Positions 9,140 through 19,040 are shown, numbered from the stretch's first letter. The stretch: 64,000 nt of DNA from Clostridium sp. (GCA_031292145.1 JARLHR010000204.1:124001-188000); one strand, 5' to 3'. The notes: a model not told the origin generated them from the sequence alone. Numbers and translations are program-made.

Positions 9140-10615
9140 TTAAGTACCACAAAAAGTTCGATAAGGACAGTCAGATTTCACAGTCAGTGTAGCGTAATCA
9201 GCCTGTTCCTCAGAGTAGGCATAGGGATTAGCAAGAATATCAAGAAGTTTCTCCATCACGCTGTAATCTCCTTGTTTCTCCGCAGCTTTTAACGCCTCCT
9301 CTACTCTGTGGTTTCGAGGAATTATGGCAGGATTGGAGTTTTTCATCAGCTGATGAGAAGATTCCTTGGATTCATTTTGCCTTCCTAATCTCGTTTCCCA
9401 TTGCTTATGCCACCCAGCAAATGATTCAGAATCAAACATTTCCATATCTGATAACTTGTTAATGGTTAATGCACGGAAGGTATTTGTATAGTCTGCGCTA
9501 TATTTATGCATCATATTGAGGAGATCTTTAATAAGTAATTCATCCTGTTGCTCTTCGTTAAATATTCCCAGTTTTGCTCTCATTCCCGTCATCCACTTGT
9601 TGTGATACAACTCAGCAAAATTTGAAAGTGCATCCTCTGCCATTTTTATAGCCTTTTCATGATTTTCATGAAGTAGCGGTAATAAAGTTTCTGCAAATCG
9701 TGCCAAATTCCATACGGTAATATACGGTTGATTTCCATAGGCATATCGTCCTTCTCTATCAATTGAGCTAAATACCGTTGCCGGATCATAGGCATCCATA
9801 AAAGCACAAGGGCCATAATCAATGGTTTCTCCACTAATAGCCACGTTATCAGTGTTCATCACCCCGTGGACAAAACCAACCAGCTGCCATTTTGCAATCA
9901 GTATTGCCTGACGCTTAATAACTTCTTGAAGTAGGAAAAGATATGGATTTTCAGCATCATTATAGTCAGAAAAATGTCTCTTTAATGTATAATCAGCCAG
10001 TGCCCTGAGTTCTTCAACTGTGCCACATCTTGATACGTATTGAAAGGTACCAACACGAATATGACTGGCAGCCACACGAGTAAGAATTGCACCTGGTAAT
10101 AGGTTTTCCCGAATTACCGTCTCACCGGTTGTCACCACTGCTAGGCTTCGGGTAGTAGGAATACCTAGTGCATACATTGCTTCGCTGATGATGTATTCAC
10201 GCAACATTGGTCCAAGTGCCGCTAGGCCATCACCACGTCTAGAGTAAGGCGTTCTACCTGAACCCTTGAGCTGAATATCAACCCGTTCGCATAAAGGCGT
10301 AATTTGCTCTCCAAGGAGCAGAGCCCGACCATCTCCTAAGATACTAAAATGTCCATATTGATGCCCTGCATAAGCTTGCGCAAGAGGTAAGGCTCCTTCA
10401 GGTATCTTATTTCCTGCAAACACAGCTATTTCACCCTCACTTTCCAGTGACTCAATGTTCAATCCCAGAGATGTTGCAAGAGGGTTATTTAGAATGATTA
10501 ACTTCGGTGATGGTACAGGTGTTGGATCCTGCCTTGTAAAAAATAATTCTGGTAGATTCGCATAACTGTTTTCTAATTTCCATCCTGTTTTTATTTTTAC
10601 TTTTGTTCCGTTCAT
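9140..10615 (-). CDS. selO: SelO-family protein adenylyltransferase (YdiU/UPF0061)
   Basis: 491 residues, the family's normal size. SelO is a kinase-fold enzyme that transfers AMP to protein hydroxyls and is tied to redox stress in other bacteria. Diagnostic blocks: [59 protein letters not shown], and the catalytic region [19 protein letters not shown]. The C-terminus is YRTFCGT, with Cys at the third-last position, where eukaryotic SelO has selenocysteine. Its base composition looks more GC-rich than its neighbours, which suggests acquisition from another lineage. Monocistronic, with its own terminator. Confidence 0.96.
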   Translation of the reverse strand: MNGTKVKIKTGWKLENSYANLPELFFTRQDPTPVPSPKLIILNNPLATSLGLNIESLESEGEIAVFAGNKIPEGALPLAQAYAGHQYGHFSILGDGRALLLGEQITPLCERVDIQLKGSGRTPYSRRGDGLAALGPMLREYIISEAMYALGIPTTRSLAVVTTGETVIRENLLPGAILTRVAASHIRVGTFQYVSRCGTVEELRALADYTLKRHFSDYNDAENPYLFLLQEVIKRQAILIAKWQLVGFVHGVMNTDNVAISGETIDYGPCAFMDAYDPATVFSSIDREGRYAYGNQPYITVWNLARFAETLLPLLHENHEKAIKMAEDALSNFAELYHNKWMTGMRAKLGIFNEEQQDELLIKDLLNMMHKYSADYTNTFRALTINKLSDMEMFDSESFAGWHKQWETRLGRQNESKESSHQLMKNSNPAIIPRNHRVEEALKAAEKQGDYSVMEKLLDILANPYAYSEEQADYATLTVKSDCPYRTFCGT

Positions 10616-10797
10616 TGTATCTCCTTTTCTTTTATCTTTATGTATTCTAGTTTTTTTTACGTAAGTAAAAACGATGCCTATACTATAATATCTTTTAGTT
10701 ATCTACTTTTTATATCAATGCAATGCACCGTTTTTAGTATCTGCTTATGCCAATATATTATTCACCCTTGTTCGACTCCTTTTGACACTTTCTATAT

Positions 10798-10893
10798 TCA
10801 TCCTTTATCAAAGAATAAATCGCTGTATACTTTATACAAATCATCAATATTCTTTATGCAATATGGTTTAATAATCAAACGTTCAGTTTCAAC
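10798..10893 (-). pseudogene. Remnant of a GNAT acetyltransferase N-terminus
   Basis: Reading the minus strand from 10893 gives VETERLIIKPYCIKNIDDL then YKVYSDLFFDKG and a stop. This matches the opening of RimJ/RimL-like acetyltransferases (ETERLxLRP...DxxDLYxxxSD). The expected start Met is GTT here and the acetyl-CoA-binding part is absent. I read it as a gene relic. Confidence 0.45.
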
Positions 10894-10898
10894 ATAAA

Positions 10899-10928
10899 TA
10901 TAGCTCCCATAAAACTACAGGAGCTATA
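10899..10928 (-). terminator. Hairpin after the alkylsulfatase gene
   Basis: TATAGCTCC (10899-10907) pairs perfectly with GGAGCTATA (10920-10928). It starts directly at the end of the minus-strand gene. The U-tract is weak, so its efficiency is uncertain. Confidence 0.5.
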
Positions 10929-10930
10929 AA

Positions 10931-12865
10931 CTATCTTGATACTGGTGTTACGATATTAAAAGCATGGTTTATATTTTCTCTAAGTTCTAAAAATGCATAC
11001 CATTTACTAGCATCACCCTCTATTTTCATCTTTGAAATATCTGGCTTATCATTTGTTGATACTAGTTCATATAATACATCCTTGGGCATATTTACTGTAA
11101 CTGCGGCATCTTTTGAAAGTTTATCATTTAAATATCTGAATATTCCTCTTTTAATCTGTGTTGAAGCTTTATTATTTCTGTCTGGAATGATAAAATTAAT
11201 CTTATAATCAAAATCACCAGCTTCCACTCCATTGATTCGTATACTAAGCAGGTGCAATACATTTCCTAGTGGTATATTATTCAGTACATCCTCTGAAATA
11301 ATAGCCGCCCTTGGTTGTATAACACCAATTCTGAGTTCTTGAGCCCCCATTAAATATTCATTTCTCCACGTACCAGATTCTTGCACATACCCTAACTGTT
11401 CTAATGCATCAGCACAAAGGAACTTTGCTTCTCGATTATTTGGATTTGCATAAATAAGTTGTTTAGTAACCTCTGCAACCCATTGATATTCTTCGTTCTC
11501 AAAGGATTCCTTAGCTTTTCTTAAAACTCTATCTTCTCCTCCCATATATTCCACATATTTCTTCGCCGAATCTTGTGGAAGTAGTTTATTCAAATCTACT
11601 GGGTTACTGTCATACCAGCCCATATATCTCTGGTAAACTGCCTTTGCATTATGATTCACTGTTCCATAAAATTGGCTATTGTACCATTCACCTGCAAGAC
11701 TTTCAGGAAGTTTTACCATTCTTCCAATGTCATCAATGGTATAGCCTTGATTAATCAGCCTCAAGGTTTGATCATTTATATATTGATATATATCTCTTTG
11801 TCGCTCTAAATAATCAATGCTATCTGCCTTTCCAAAACGTGGCCAGTTGTGAACTCCAAATACCGAGGTTAAGTTCCAGCCCCATAAATCTATAGCATTT
11901 TGTATACTTTGTGCCCAAGCAACTGCATCCCTAACTTTAGCACCTCTTAAGGTATATAAGTTGTGCATTGTTGCATTAGCATCTTCAGCTATACATAAAG
12001 AATGTTCACTTGGTATATATACAAACATTTCTGCTGGTGCTTCAGTTTCTAAAGCCAATAAAAACTCCATATTAACCCCATCAATTCTTTTTCTTGTTAA
12101 TTTATCAGTGATTTCTTGAACGTTTTCTGTAAAAGTCACCGTACCAATGGATATACCCTTACCAATTCCAATATCTAACTGCCCTTTCTCTCCATGAGGT
12201 AATATGTTCCCGTACTGATAAATACTACGTCTAGCCATAGCAACACCTGCAGTTACATTTTCTTCTATAACACTATTTACATAATTTTCAGGGACATAAA
12301 TTTTAACATCTTTATTAATAAAATAATTCATTACAGCTTCTATTCCACCATAGTGATCTGTATGTGAATGAGTGATAATCACAGCACTGATAATAAGCTT
12401 TCCAAAATAATTATTTGTAAATTGCAAAGCTGCTTTCGCAGTTTCTTTGCAAGTCAAACAATCAATTATAATCCAGCCAGTTTTACCTTTAACAAAAGTC
12501 ATATTAGCAACATCAAAACCTCTAATTTGGTATATATTATCTGTAATCTTAAATAATCCTGCATGCAAATTTAATTTTCCTTGTATCCAAAGCTTAGGAT
12601 TAACTGTGCAAGGTATAGAATCTTTTAATAAAAAAGCATACTTATTTAAGTCCCATACAGGAATGGAATTATGATTCTCCCCTTTAATTACTATCAATCC
12701 AGCATTAGCAACCATCCCTTTTTTCACTAAATTGCTTTCTATCTTTATTTTACCCCAATTCATTTTCTTAAAGGCTTCTCTGTTAATTAAAGTTGTTCTT
12801 CTTGAAGCATTTTTTTCTATATCGCATACTATTTCCTCTTGTTTTTCTTCATTCTCTGATTTCAC
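10931..12865 (-). CDS. SdsA1-type alkylsulfatase (metallo-beta-lactamase fold)
   Basis: 644 residues. The metallo-beta-lactamase domain carries ITHSHTDHYGG, further metal ligands around EHSLCIAEDANATMHN, and GVHNWPRFG. It is followed by the alkylsulfatase dimerisation domain (YLERQRDIYQYINDQTLRLI, GWYDSNPVDLNKLLP) and an SCP2-like C-terminal domain (DVLNNIPLGNVLHLLSIRING). These enzymes hydrolyse primary alkyl sulfates such as SDS to alcohol and sulfate. Many family members are secreted; no signal peptide is evident here, so this one is probably cytoplasmic. The start is supported by GGGAGGTG 7 bp upstream. It is divergent from the deiminase-fold gene at 13048. Confidence 0.93.
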   Translation of the reverse strand: MKSENEEKQEEIVCDIEKNASRRTTLINREAFKKMNWGKIKIESNLVKKGMVANAGLIVIKGENHNSIPVWDLNKYAFLLKDSIPCTVNPKLWIQGKLNLHAGLFKITDNIYQIRGFDVANMTFVKGKTGWIIIDCLTCKETAKAALQFTNNYFGKLIISAVIITHSHTDHYGGIEAVMNYFINKDVKIYVPENYVNSVIEENVTAGVAMARRSIYQYGNILPHGEKGQLDIGIGKGISIGTVTFTENVQEITDKLTRKRIDGVNMEFLLALETEAPAEMFVYIPSEHSLCIAEDANATMHNLYTLRGAKVRDAVAWAQSIQNAIDLWGWNLTSVFGVHNWPRFGKADSIDYLERQRDIYQYINDQTLRLINQGYTIDDIGRMVKLPESLAGEWYNSQFYGTVNHNAKAVYQRYMGWYDSNPVDLNKLLPQDSAKKYVEYMGGEDRVLRKAKESFENEEYQWVAEVTKQLIYANPNNREAKFLCADALEQLGYVQESGTWRNEYLMGAQELRIGVIQPRAAIISEDVLNNIPLGNVLHLLSIRINGVEAGDFDYKINFIIPDRNNKASTQIKRGIFRYLNDKLSKDAAVTVNMPKDVLYELVSTNDKPDISKMKIEGDASKWYAFLELRENINHAFNIVTPVSR

Positions 12866-12948
12866 AAAAGCACCTCCCTATTTCACGCTACTACAATTTA
12901 TGTAGCTTAATATATAAAGGTGATTATTTTGTAAAAAGATAGAAAAAC

Positions 12949-12981
12949 GTCGTTTTAGATGTTCGCGGCAGCTAAAACGAC
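12949..12981. promoter_or_regulatory. Inverted repeat between divergent genes, candidate operator
   Basis: GTCGTTTTAG (12949-12958) and CTAAAACGAC (12972-12981), with a 13-bp GC-rich spacer, lie midway between the alkylsulfatase and deiminase-fold genes. No T-tract follows in either direction, so a regulator site is more likely than a terminator. Confidence 0.45.
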
Positions 12982-13047
12982 AGTTATAATATAAATTTAC
13001 TTTGGATAGACTATAGCTTATAAAAAGGATAAGGAGATGCTTGATAA

Positions 13048-14007
13048 ATGGATAAAGATTTAAATGAATTAGGAACAAATTCTTATACAAGGCAATATGG
13101 CACTGAAAAACTTGGTAAGTTGAAAAGTGTTATGCTCCATACGCCTACAACATCTCTTAATATAATAAATAAAATTAACTATAAGTATTATCTATTTAAT
13201 AAAATTCCTAATCATCAAAAGTTTATAAATGAGCATATACGCTACTCACAATTTTTAAACTCCATCGGAATAGAGGTTTTTCAGTTAAGTAGTCTTATAC
13301 ATAAAAATATAGATTTAATGAATAAACATCCTAACCTAACATATCTTCATGATATTGGAGTTATTCATACTAATGGGGCTATCTTGTCAAATATGTGCCC
13401 TGGTGGAAGAGAAAATGAAGAAATTATTCTTAAGGAAGCTCTAACAAATCTCGGAATCCCAATATTCCATGAATTTGATAAAGGTGATAAATTTGAAGGA
13501 TGCTTGATACTATCTCCAGACACTCTTTTAATAGCAAACACCGAAAGACATACTGAATCTTCTATTATGAAAGGCATTCCAAAGTTTTTAGAAATTTTCA
13601 AGGAAGTAATATATGTAAAGATTCCTAAACTCCGAAGATATATGCATGCTGATATGATTTATAATCGCATAAGTGACACCTTAGCTCTGGTATACCTGCC
13701 TGCATTTTTAAAAACTTTTCTTATTACAAAAGAAGCTAAAATTCATATAGATTTTAAAACCTATATGAATAACAAAGGAGTAGAACTTATTAATATCACT
13801 AATAAAGAACAATTAAATTGGGGCTGCTCCTTTGTTCCTCTTGAACCTAACGTAATTATTCATTATGACTTTTCATTAAGCACCAAAACTCAAAGTGAGC
13901 TTTATAATCATGGTGTAAAAATTATAAAATTTACTCCTGATCCTGCTCTCCTTGCAGGTGGCGGAAGTCTTAGATGTCTTACTTTAAGACTTTATAGAAG
14001 TAATTGA
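13048..14007 (+). CDS. Arginine deiminase/amidinotransferase-fold enzyme
   Basis: 319 residues of the guanidino-group-modifying superfamily (arginine deiminase, dimethylarginine hydrolase, amidinotransferases). Visible signatures: GKLKSVMLHTP at the start, LHDIGVIHTNGAI, CPGGRENEE, FEGCLILSPDTLLIANTERHTE, the His block MHADMIYNRISDTLALVY, and the catalytic Cys near the end in GGGSLRCLTLRL. It is shorter than classical ArcA (about 410 residues) and lacks an arcB/arcC neighbourhood. The substrate could therefore be arginine, agmatine-like or a peptidyl guanidine. Ribosome site AAGGAG precedes the ATG. Monocistronic and divergent from the alkylsulfatase gene. Confidence 0.85.
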   Translation: MDKDLNELGTNSYTRQYGTEKLGKLKSVMLHTPTTSLNIINKINYKYYLFNKIPNHQKFINEHIRYSQFLNSIGIEVFQLSSLIHKNIDLMNKHPNLTYLHDIGVIHTNGAILSNMCPGGRENEEIILKEALTNLGIPIFHEFDKGDKFEGCLILSPDTLLIANTERHTESSIMKGIPKFLEIFKEVIYVKIPKLRRYMHADMIYNRISDTLALVYLPAFLKTFLITKEAKIHIDFKTYMNNKGVELINITNKEQLNWGCSFVPLEPNVIIHYDFSLSTKTQSELYNHGVKIIKFTPDPALLAGGGSLRCLTLRLYRSN

Positions 14008-14196
14008 TATTATTCAGCGCAATGGCTCAAAAATCATGTACCAATATTCTTTCTGAGTGGTATTTCATTTTTCCTTTTTTCATTTGTCTACCTCTTAATT
14101 TAATACTTATAATTTAGCATATTAAAGATTTAAAAGCTGGATGTCATATAACTTTCAGCGCTCAAAAATTCTATAATTTCCTATACACTAAGAAAA

Positions 14197-14224
14197 AAGG
14201 ATGTCGTGTTTCACGACCTCCTTA
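14197..14224 (-). terminator. Terminator of the ROK kinase gene
   Basis: On the minus strand AAGGAGGTCGTG pairs with CACGACATCCTT around an AAA loop and is followed by TTTTTT. It lies about 25 bp after the ROK stop. Confidence 0.8.
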
Positions 14225-14249
14225 CTAACTTGTTACTTTGTGAATATGC

Positions 14250-15158
14250 TTAATTATGATTTATAAAATTATATAAAGCACCTATTAGATTGGCATCATT
14301 TCTAAATTCACATCTTACCACTTTCGGCTTTGGAACATAAAAATTAAAGCCATTAAAATTTTCAATGCTTTTGTGATATTTATCTACATTCTTTTGAATA
14401 TATTCTATCAATATATCTTGAGAACTTATACCTCCACCAATTGCAACTATTTCTGAATCTAAAACACATTGTAAATTAAAAATTTGGACTGCCAATTTAT
14501 ACGTAAAATCATCTAATACTTTAAGAATATCTTCATCTTTGTTATTTGCATATGCAAATACTTTATATCCATCTAATTCTTCTGATGGTATATTTTTAGC
14601 TTTTGCTGCAGCATTTATTAATGCTTTAGAACCACTTACAAATCCCCAGAAATTTTCAATATTTTGAGTATCATTAACATTTGTAGCAATAAAACTGAGT
14701 TCACCGGCAAAAAAGTTTTTCCCTTTATGTATTTTTCTATCTCTTACTATTCCTCCGCCTACTCCAGTTCCAAGTACAATAACTACTCCATCATTATGAT
14801 TTTTTAAACTGCCTTTCCAAACTTCTGCTAAGGCTGCGCACTTTCCATCATTTTCTATTGCTATTTTTGTTGGACATCTTTCTTGCAAAATCTTCACAAT
14901 TTCTTTTCCATTATTATAAGTTAAAGCTCCCCCTGTATAGGCATAACCCTTTTCACTATCTAAAACACCAGGCATACTTACAGCCATTCCATCGATTCGA
15001 TCCTTGAATTGATCATATATCTTACCAACTGCTTCAACAAAACTTTCTATATTTTCCATAGGTGTTAGTGTATTTCCTCTTTCAACAAATTCTAAGTCCT
15101 TTGTCATAAGTGCGTATTTAATAGAACTCCCACCAATATCTAAAACCAAATATTTCAT
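14250..15158 (-). CDS. ROK-family sugar kinase
   Basis: 302 residues. N-terminal phosphate loop LVLDIGGSSIKYALM, catalytic IENDGKCAALAEVWKG, second phosphate loop VIVLGTGVGGGIV, and AGELSF. The usual zinc motif CxCGxxGCxE of ROK kinases and repressors is absent; the corresponding stretch (about 155-185) has no such Cys cluster. No helix-turn-helix is present, so this is an enzyme and not a repressor. Likely substrates are glucose, N-acetylmannosamine or allose; the sequence does not settle which. A GH20 hexosaminidase 4 kb away would fit amino-sugar use (inference). Confidence 0.9.
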   Translation of the reverse strand: MKYLVLDIGGSSIKYALMTKDLEFVERGNTLTPMENIESFVEAVGKIYDQFKDRIDGMAVSMPGVLDSEKGYAYTGGALTYNNGKEIVKILQERCPTKIAIENDGKCAALAEVWKGSLKNHNDGVVIVLGTGVGGGIVRDRKIHKGKNFFAGELSFIATNVNDTQNIENFWGFVSGSKALINAAAKAKNIPSEELDGYKVFAYANNKDEDILKVLDDFTYKLAVQIFNLQCVLDSEIVAIGGGISSQDILIEYIQKNVDKYHKSIENFNGFNFYVPKPKVVRCEFRNDANLIGALYNFINHN

Positions 15159-15286
15159 CTTTATACCCCTTAACCTATATTTTATTAAAAAATAGTATCA
15201 TTTTAATCTTCATAATCTTTGGGTTTTCCATTTAACGTGTGTTATTTCCAATAGTTTGATTTTCACAGGAATTTTTTTATTTCAAA

Positions 15287-15424
15287 TTACTTATTTTCCT
15301 CTACCATTATTATATACCAAGGATTTAGCAACACTTCTTCACCTTTTTTAATGATCTTATTTTTAGTTAATTCAATTCCATCATTATGAATATAAGGAAC
15401 AGTTCTCAATTTTGTACACTCCAC
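15287..15424 (-). pseudogene. Unrecognised 45-codon reading frame, probably a gene fragment
   Basis: From a possible GTG at 15424 the minus strand reads VECTKLRTVPYIHNDGIEL and then a stretch ending NPWYIIMVEENK. The composition is protein-like, but there is no good ribosome site, and a TGA lies two codons upstream in frame. It may be the C-terminal tail of a lost enzyme. The closing motif (KxGEEVLLNPWYIIMVE) resembles the C-terminal beta-domain of some glycoside hydrolases, but I cannot name the family. Confidence 0.3.
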
Positions 15425-15454
15425 TCTTCATGCTAAATTATCAGTTATTACTGT

Positions 15455-17983
15455 CTATCTTCCTAAAACATTATCAATAAATATCTTCACAATAAATGGG
15501 TCAAACTTTATTCCTGCATTCTTTCTTATTTCATTCACAGCTTCTTCTACAGTTAAAGTTTTCTTATAAGGCCTTTCACTAGTCATTAAATCAAAGGTGT
15601 TCGCAATAGCAATAATTCTTCCCTGCAATGAAATTTCATTTTCTTTCAAACCTTTAGGATAGCCACTACCGTTCCATTTTTCATGATGTTCTAACACAAA
15701 TCTGCCTATATCTGCAAATTCATCTACTGAATTCAAAATGCGGTAGCCGATTTCTGGATGACGTTTTACAACAGCCCATTCTTCACTACTGAGCTTTTCA
15801 GATTTATTAAATACATTCACGTCAACTGCAATTTTACCAATGTCATGCATTAAGCCTGCAATTTTAATTTTCCTAACCTCCTCTGATGTTAAATTTAATT
15901 CAGCTGCTATGGCTTCGCAGATTCTGCTGACATTCTTAGAATGCAGCATTTCTATATTATTTTCATAAAGCTTATCAACAACACGCTCTATAGTTCTTCT
16001 CTTCATGTTCTCACTTTTAGAGAGTTTATGTTTATACATATCATCCTCTGCTTTCTTAAAAACCTCATTTACATCGTCAAAAGCATCGATTTTTACAGCA
16101 AGTCCCATAGAAAGTGATAAAATAACATTTTCTATATTTTCATTTGTAATTGCTTTGTCTATACAATTAATAATACCATTTGCACTTTTAGCATCAGTAT
16201 TAGCCATCAAAATAACAAATTCATCTCCACCAATTCTAGCGATAATATCATTTTTACGACATTCTCTTTTTAATATTTTCGCTATACTCGTTAAAAGTAT
16301 ATCTCCTGCTATGTGACCAAAAGCATCATTTGTCAATTTTAACCCATTCACATCTGCCATAATAATGCTTAGAGGATAATACTTTTTTTCATAATTAAGT
16401 TTTTCAATTTCTTTTTCATAAAATCTTCGGTTATACAATCCTGTAAGCTGATCATGATAGCTTAAATACTGAATTTCCTCCTCAGCTAACTTTCGTTCTG
16501 TTATATCAGATAATAAATTTAATGTTGCATCTTCATTTTCCCATTCTATCTTAATTGACTTCATTTCAATCCACCGAATGGTATTATCTTTCTTCAGAAT
16601 CCTAAAAATGCTGATATTATTGTCAAATACCTCACCTTTCAATCGTCTTCTATGATCAATAATCATACGTTCTCTATCATCAGGATGAACAAAATAAATA
16701 GACTGACGTGAAATCAACTCACCTCTACAATAGCCTGTTATTTTCTCTGCTATTGGATTACAAATTTTTATTTTTCCATTTTGAAATACTGTAATCATTT
16801 CAGTAGCATTTTCAAATAATATTCGATACTTTTTTTCACTTTTATTTAAAGCTTCTTCCAACTTAGCTGTCATAGTAATGTCGCGGACAACAAAAATCAA
16901 ATGCATTGTACCTTTAAGTTTTATTGCTTTAGCAGATATAAGAGCAACTATCTGCTCGCATGATTTTTTTCTTAAAATTACTTTTAAGTTCTTGCAAGCT
17001 CCTTTTGTTTTAATTTCATCAAGTATCTTTTGGCGATCCGAATAATTTTCATACATTTTAATATCTTGCGCATATTTTCCGGCTGCTTCATCTTTTTTGT
17101 ATCCAAATACATCACAAAAGGCTTGATTCACATTTACTATTAATCCATCACTTAATCGGGAGATTAAAGTTGCTTCAGGACTTGTGTTAAAAATTTCTTC
17201 AAAATGTTCCTTTGCCTCACTAACTTCACTTTCAAGCTTAGCTACCATGGTAATGTCTCTTGCAACAATTATTAGATGCAATATACCTTGAAGTTTTATT
17301 AATTTAGCAGACATGAGACAAATTATCCGTTCTCCTGATTTTTTTCTAAAAATCACTTCTAAATTCTTACAGTATCCCTTTGTCTTAATTTCATTTATTA
17401 ATCTTTTCCTGTCTTCATAGTCTTCATATACATTAAGTTCTTGTGTACTTTTACCAATGGACTCTTTTCTTTCATAGCCAAAAACCTCATAAAAAGCTTC
17501 ATTCACATCTACTATTAAACCATCACTTAACCGAGTAATTACAGTTGTTTCAGGACTTGTACTAAATATTTGTTCAAAGTGTTCCTTTGCCTCCCTAGCT
17601 TCACTTTCAAGCTTAGAGATTTCATTAAAATTTGATTCCAGCTTATTTGCCATTCGATTAAAAGCATCAGCAAGTTCCCCCATAAAATCAATTCTTTGAG
17701 AAAAATCTCCTAAGGAAACTGCTTTTGTATACCATACGAGATGTTTCATAGAAGCTTGCAACGCTTTAACTATACTCGGTAAATATCCTCTTTCTGTAAT
17801 CCTGTAATCTAATTCTCCTCCACTAAAAGCAGTAATAGCATTACGAAGTTCAAATATAGTATTATAAAGAGAAGCAAAACCTTCAATATCCAACAACTCT
17901 TTAGGAGGCGACGAATCAATTTTTTTATCTTTAATCAAACTCAATAGTAATTTAATTACACTATCAAGGTTTTGGTCATTCAT
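15455..17983 (-). CDS. PAS-rich GGDEF plus HD-GYP cyclic-di-GMP protein
   Basis: 842 residues and soluble. A HAMP-like N-terminal segment (DFMGELADAFNRMANKLE, about 105-125) leads to three PAS domains; the first two are near-duplicates of each other (EAREAKEHFEQIFSTSPE and EVSEAKEHFEEIFNTSPE). Then come a GGDEF domain with an intact IGGDEF (585-589) and an HD-GYP domain with HD at 713-714, HHEKWNGSGYPKG (GYP at 774-776) and RIIAIANTFDLMTSERPY. Both cyclase and phosphodiesterase signatures are intact, so it could both make and degrade cyclic-di-GMP. It lies 14 bp after the V4R gene in the same operon, which suggests the V4R protein senses a ligand for it. Confidence 0.94.
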   Translation of the reverse strand: MNDQNLDSVIKLLLSLIKDKKIDSSPPKELLDIEGFASLYNTIFELRNAITAFSGGELDYRITERGYLPSIVKALQASMKHLVWYTKAVSLGDFSQRIDFMGELADAFNRMANKLESNFNEISKLESEAREAKEHFEQIFSTSPETTVITRLSDGLIVDVNEAFYEVFGYERKESIGKSTQELNVYEDYEDRKRLINEIKTKGYCKNLEVIFRKKSGERIICLMSAKLIKLQGILHLIIVARDITMVAKLESEVSEAKEHFEEIFNTSPEATLISRLSDGLIVNVNQAFCDVFGYKKDEAAGKYAQDIKMYENYSDRQKILDEIKTKGACKNLKVILRKKSCEQIVALISAKAIKLKGTMHLIFVVRDITMTAKLEEALNKSEKKYRILFENATEMITVFQNGKIKICNPIAEKITGYCRGELISRQSIYFVHPDDRERMIIDHRRRLKGEVFDNNISIFRILKKDNTIRWIEMKSIKIEWENEDATLNLLSDITERKLAEEEIQYLSYHDQLTGLYNRRFYEKEIEKLNYEKKYYPLSIIMADVNGLKLTNDAFGHIAGDILLTSIAKILKRECRKNDIIARIGGDEFVILMANTDAKSANGIINCIDKAITNENIENVILSLSMGLAVKIDAFDDVNEVFKKAEDDMYKHKLSKSENMKRRTIERVVDKLYENNIEMLHSKNVSRICEAIAAELNLTSEEVRKIKIAGLMHDIGKIAVDVNVFNKSEKLSSEEWAVVKRHPEIGYRILNSVDEFADIGRFVLEHHEKWNGSGYPKGLKENEISLQGRIIAIANTFDLMTSERPYKKTLTVEEAVNEIRKNAGIKFDPFIVKIFIDNVLGR

Positions 17984-17997
17984 TTTTATCCCTCCTG

Positions 17998-18525
17998 TTA
18001 ATTGTATTTAACTACCTTTGCACTAAATCTACAAGTTCGATCTCCTGTACACCAGCAGTCTATTTCTTTTACATTAAAAGTAACTCCAGTAAAGCATTCA
18101 AAAAGTGATGTGATAAATCCCTCATCATATGTGCATATTTCAAAATCCAACTCCGGCAAACCTGAACAATCCAAATCTTCTGATACTGTTAGGATAAACT
18201 CACCACTTTCCATATCTGCTTTTTCAATGCGTAGAATTCCAATTTTCATATCTTTCAAAGCCTTTTGCAATTGTCTGATAAAATCATTTAAATCTTTAGG
18301 TGGAACAAGTACATTATTATAAAATTCCTTGCCAGCCAATTTTCCAGCTTCAAAGAAAATCTTATCAGTTTTTTCGGTACCTACATATTGTTCAATCACA
18401 TCTCTAAATGTAAACTGCATCAAGCGATATGCTTCAACGGATGTTTGGCTGCCAAGATTCACACGCCCATCTTCAATGTCTCCAATCAGATTCCATGAAA
18501 ATGTATATTTTCGTTCTTTATTCAT
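17998..18525 (-). CDS. V4R-domain small-molecule sensor protein
   Basis: 175 residues. The ATG at 18525 is preferred over an upstream TTG because GGAGG lies 7 bp before it. The C-terminal half is a V4R (4-vinyl reductase) domain: FECFTGVTFNVKEIDCWCTGDRTCRFSA, with the Cys/Trp/Cys pattern typical of heme or small-ligand V4R sensors. The N-terminal part (LMQFTFRDVIEQYVGTEKT) resembles the helical portion of such proteins. It is first in a two-gene operon with the PAS/GGDEF/HD-GYP protein and may pass a ligand signal to it. Confidence 0.85.
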   Translation of the reverse strand: MNKERKYTFSWNLIGDIEDGRVNLGSQTSVEAYRLMQFTFRDVIEQYVGTEKTDKIFFEAGKLAGKEFYNNVLVPPKDLNDFIRQLQKALKDMKIGILRIEKADMESGEFILTVSEDLDCSGLPELDFEICTYDEGFITSLFECFTGVTFNVKEIDCWCTGDRTCRFSAKVVKYN

Positions 18526-18864
18526 GTATATTACCTCCAAAGTAATGATTTTCTGCTAAATCTACTACAGCTTCTTAACACCGAATAATAAGTTTTACAT
18601 AATTATAAACGTATATTTTCTTAAAGTAAAAAATGAATAACTTGGCAAAGATTTTACTAAACTCTACATCTAGAAATATATATTTGACAGACTTGTCAAT
18701 TATTTAACTATAACGAAGAGGTATTGTACTAGATATGCTAAAATTTATTGTAAAAACGTTTGCTGATCTTTATATTATCAGATTAATTTTTAAGCATAAT
18801 ATTATTACTAAATTATCAATATTAATTTTCTTAATACTCACATAAATCTCAATTTTGAATTATA

Positions 18865-18897
18865 AAAGGCACCCATCTTCCAATGATCAGTGCCTTT
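18865..18897 (-). terminator. Terminator-like hairpin downstream of the hexosaminidase gene
   Basis: AAAGGCAC (18865-18872) pairs with GTGCCTTT (18890-18897); TTTTATAATT follows on the minus strand. Confidence 0.6.
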
Positions 18898-19012
18898 CTG
18901 TAAAGTTAAATATTAATTTAAATTCATCCAATAGCCCCAAAACAAAATATGTACACTGTAAAAGTAACTAATTCCAAGTATAAACTTAGGGTTATCTCAT
19001 ATTACTTCCAGG

Positions 19013-19040
19013 ATGCTTAGTAATATCAAACACTAAGCAT
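19013..19040 (+). terminator. Hairpin with plus-strand T-tract, no matching gene
   Basis: ATGCTTAG (19013-19020) pairs with CTAAGCAT (19033-19040) and is followed by TTTATATTT on the plus strand. No plus-strand gene lies upstream, so it could end an unseen transcript or simply fold in the 3' region of the minus-strand gene. Confidence 0.4.

Larger units (their letters stand above)
10616..10930. other. Intergenic region between selO and the alkylsulfatase gene
   Basis: 315 bp of AT-rich DNA containing a decayed acetyltransferase fragment (10798-10893, minus) and the alkylsulfatase terminator (10899-10928). Nothing else was recognised. Confidence 0.5.

Noticed and set aside
10640-10897. 85-codon plus-strand reading frame
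   Set aside because: No ribosome site, and the opposite strand reads as an acetyltransferase remnant over the same DNA.
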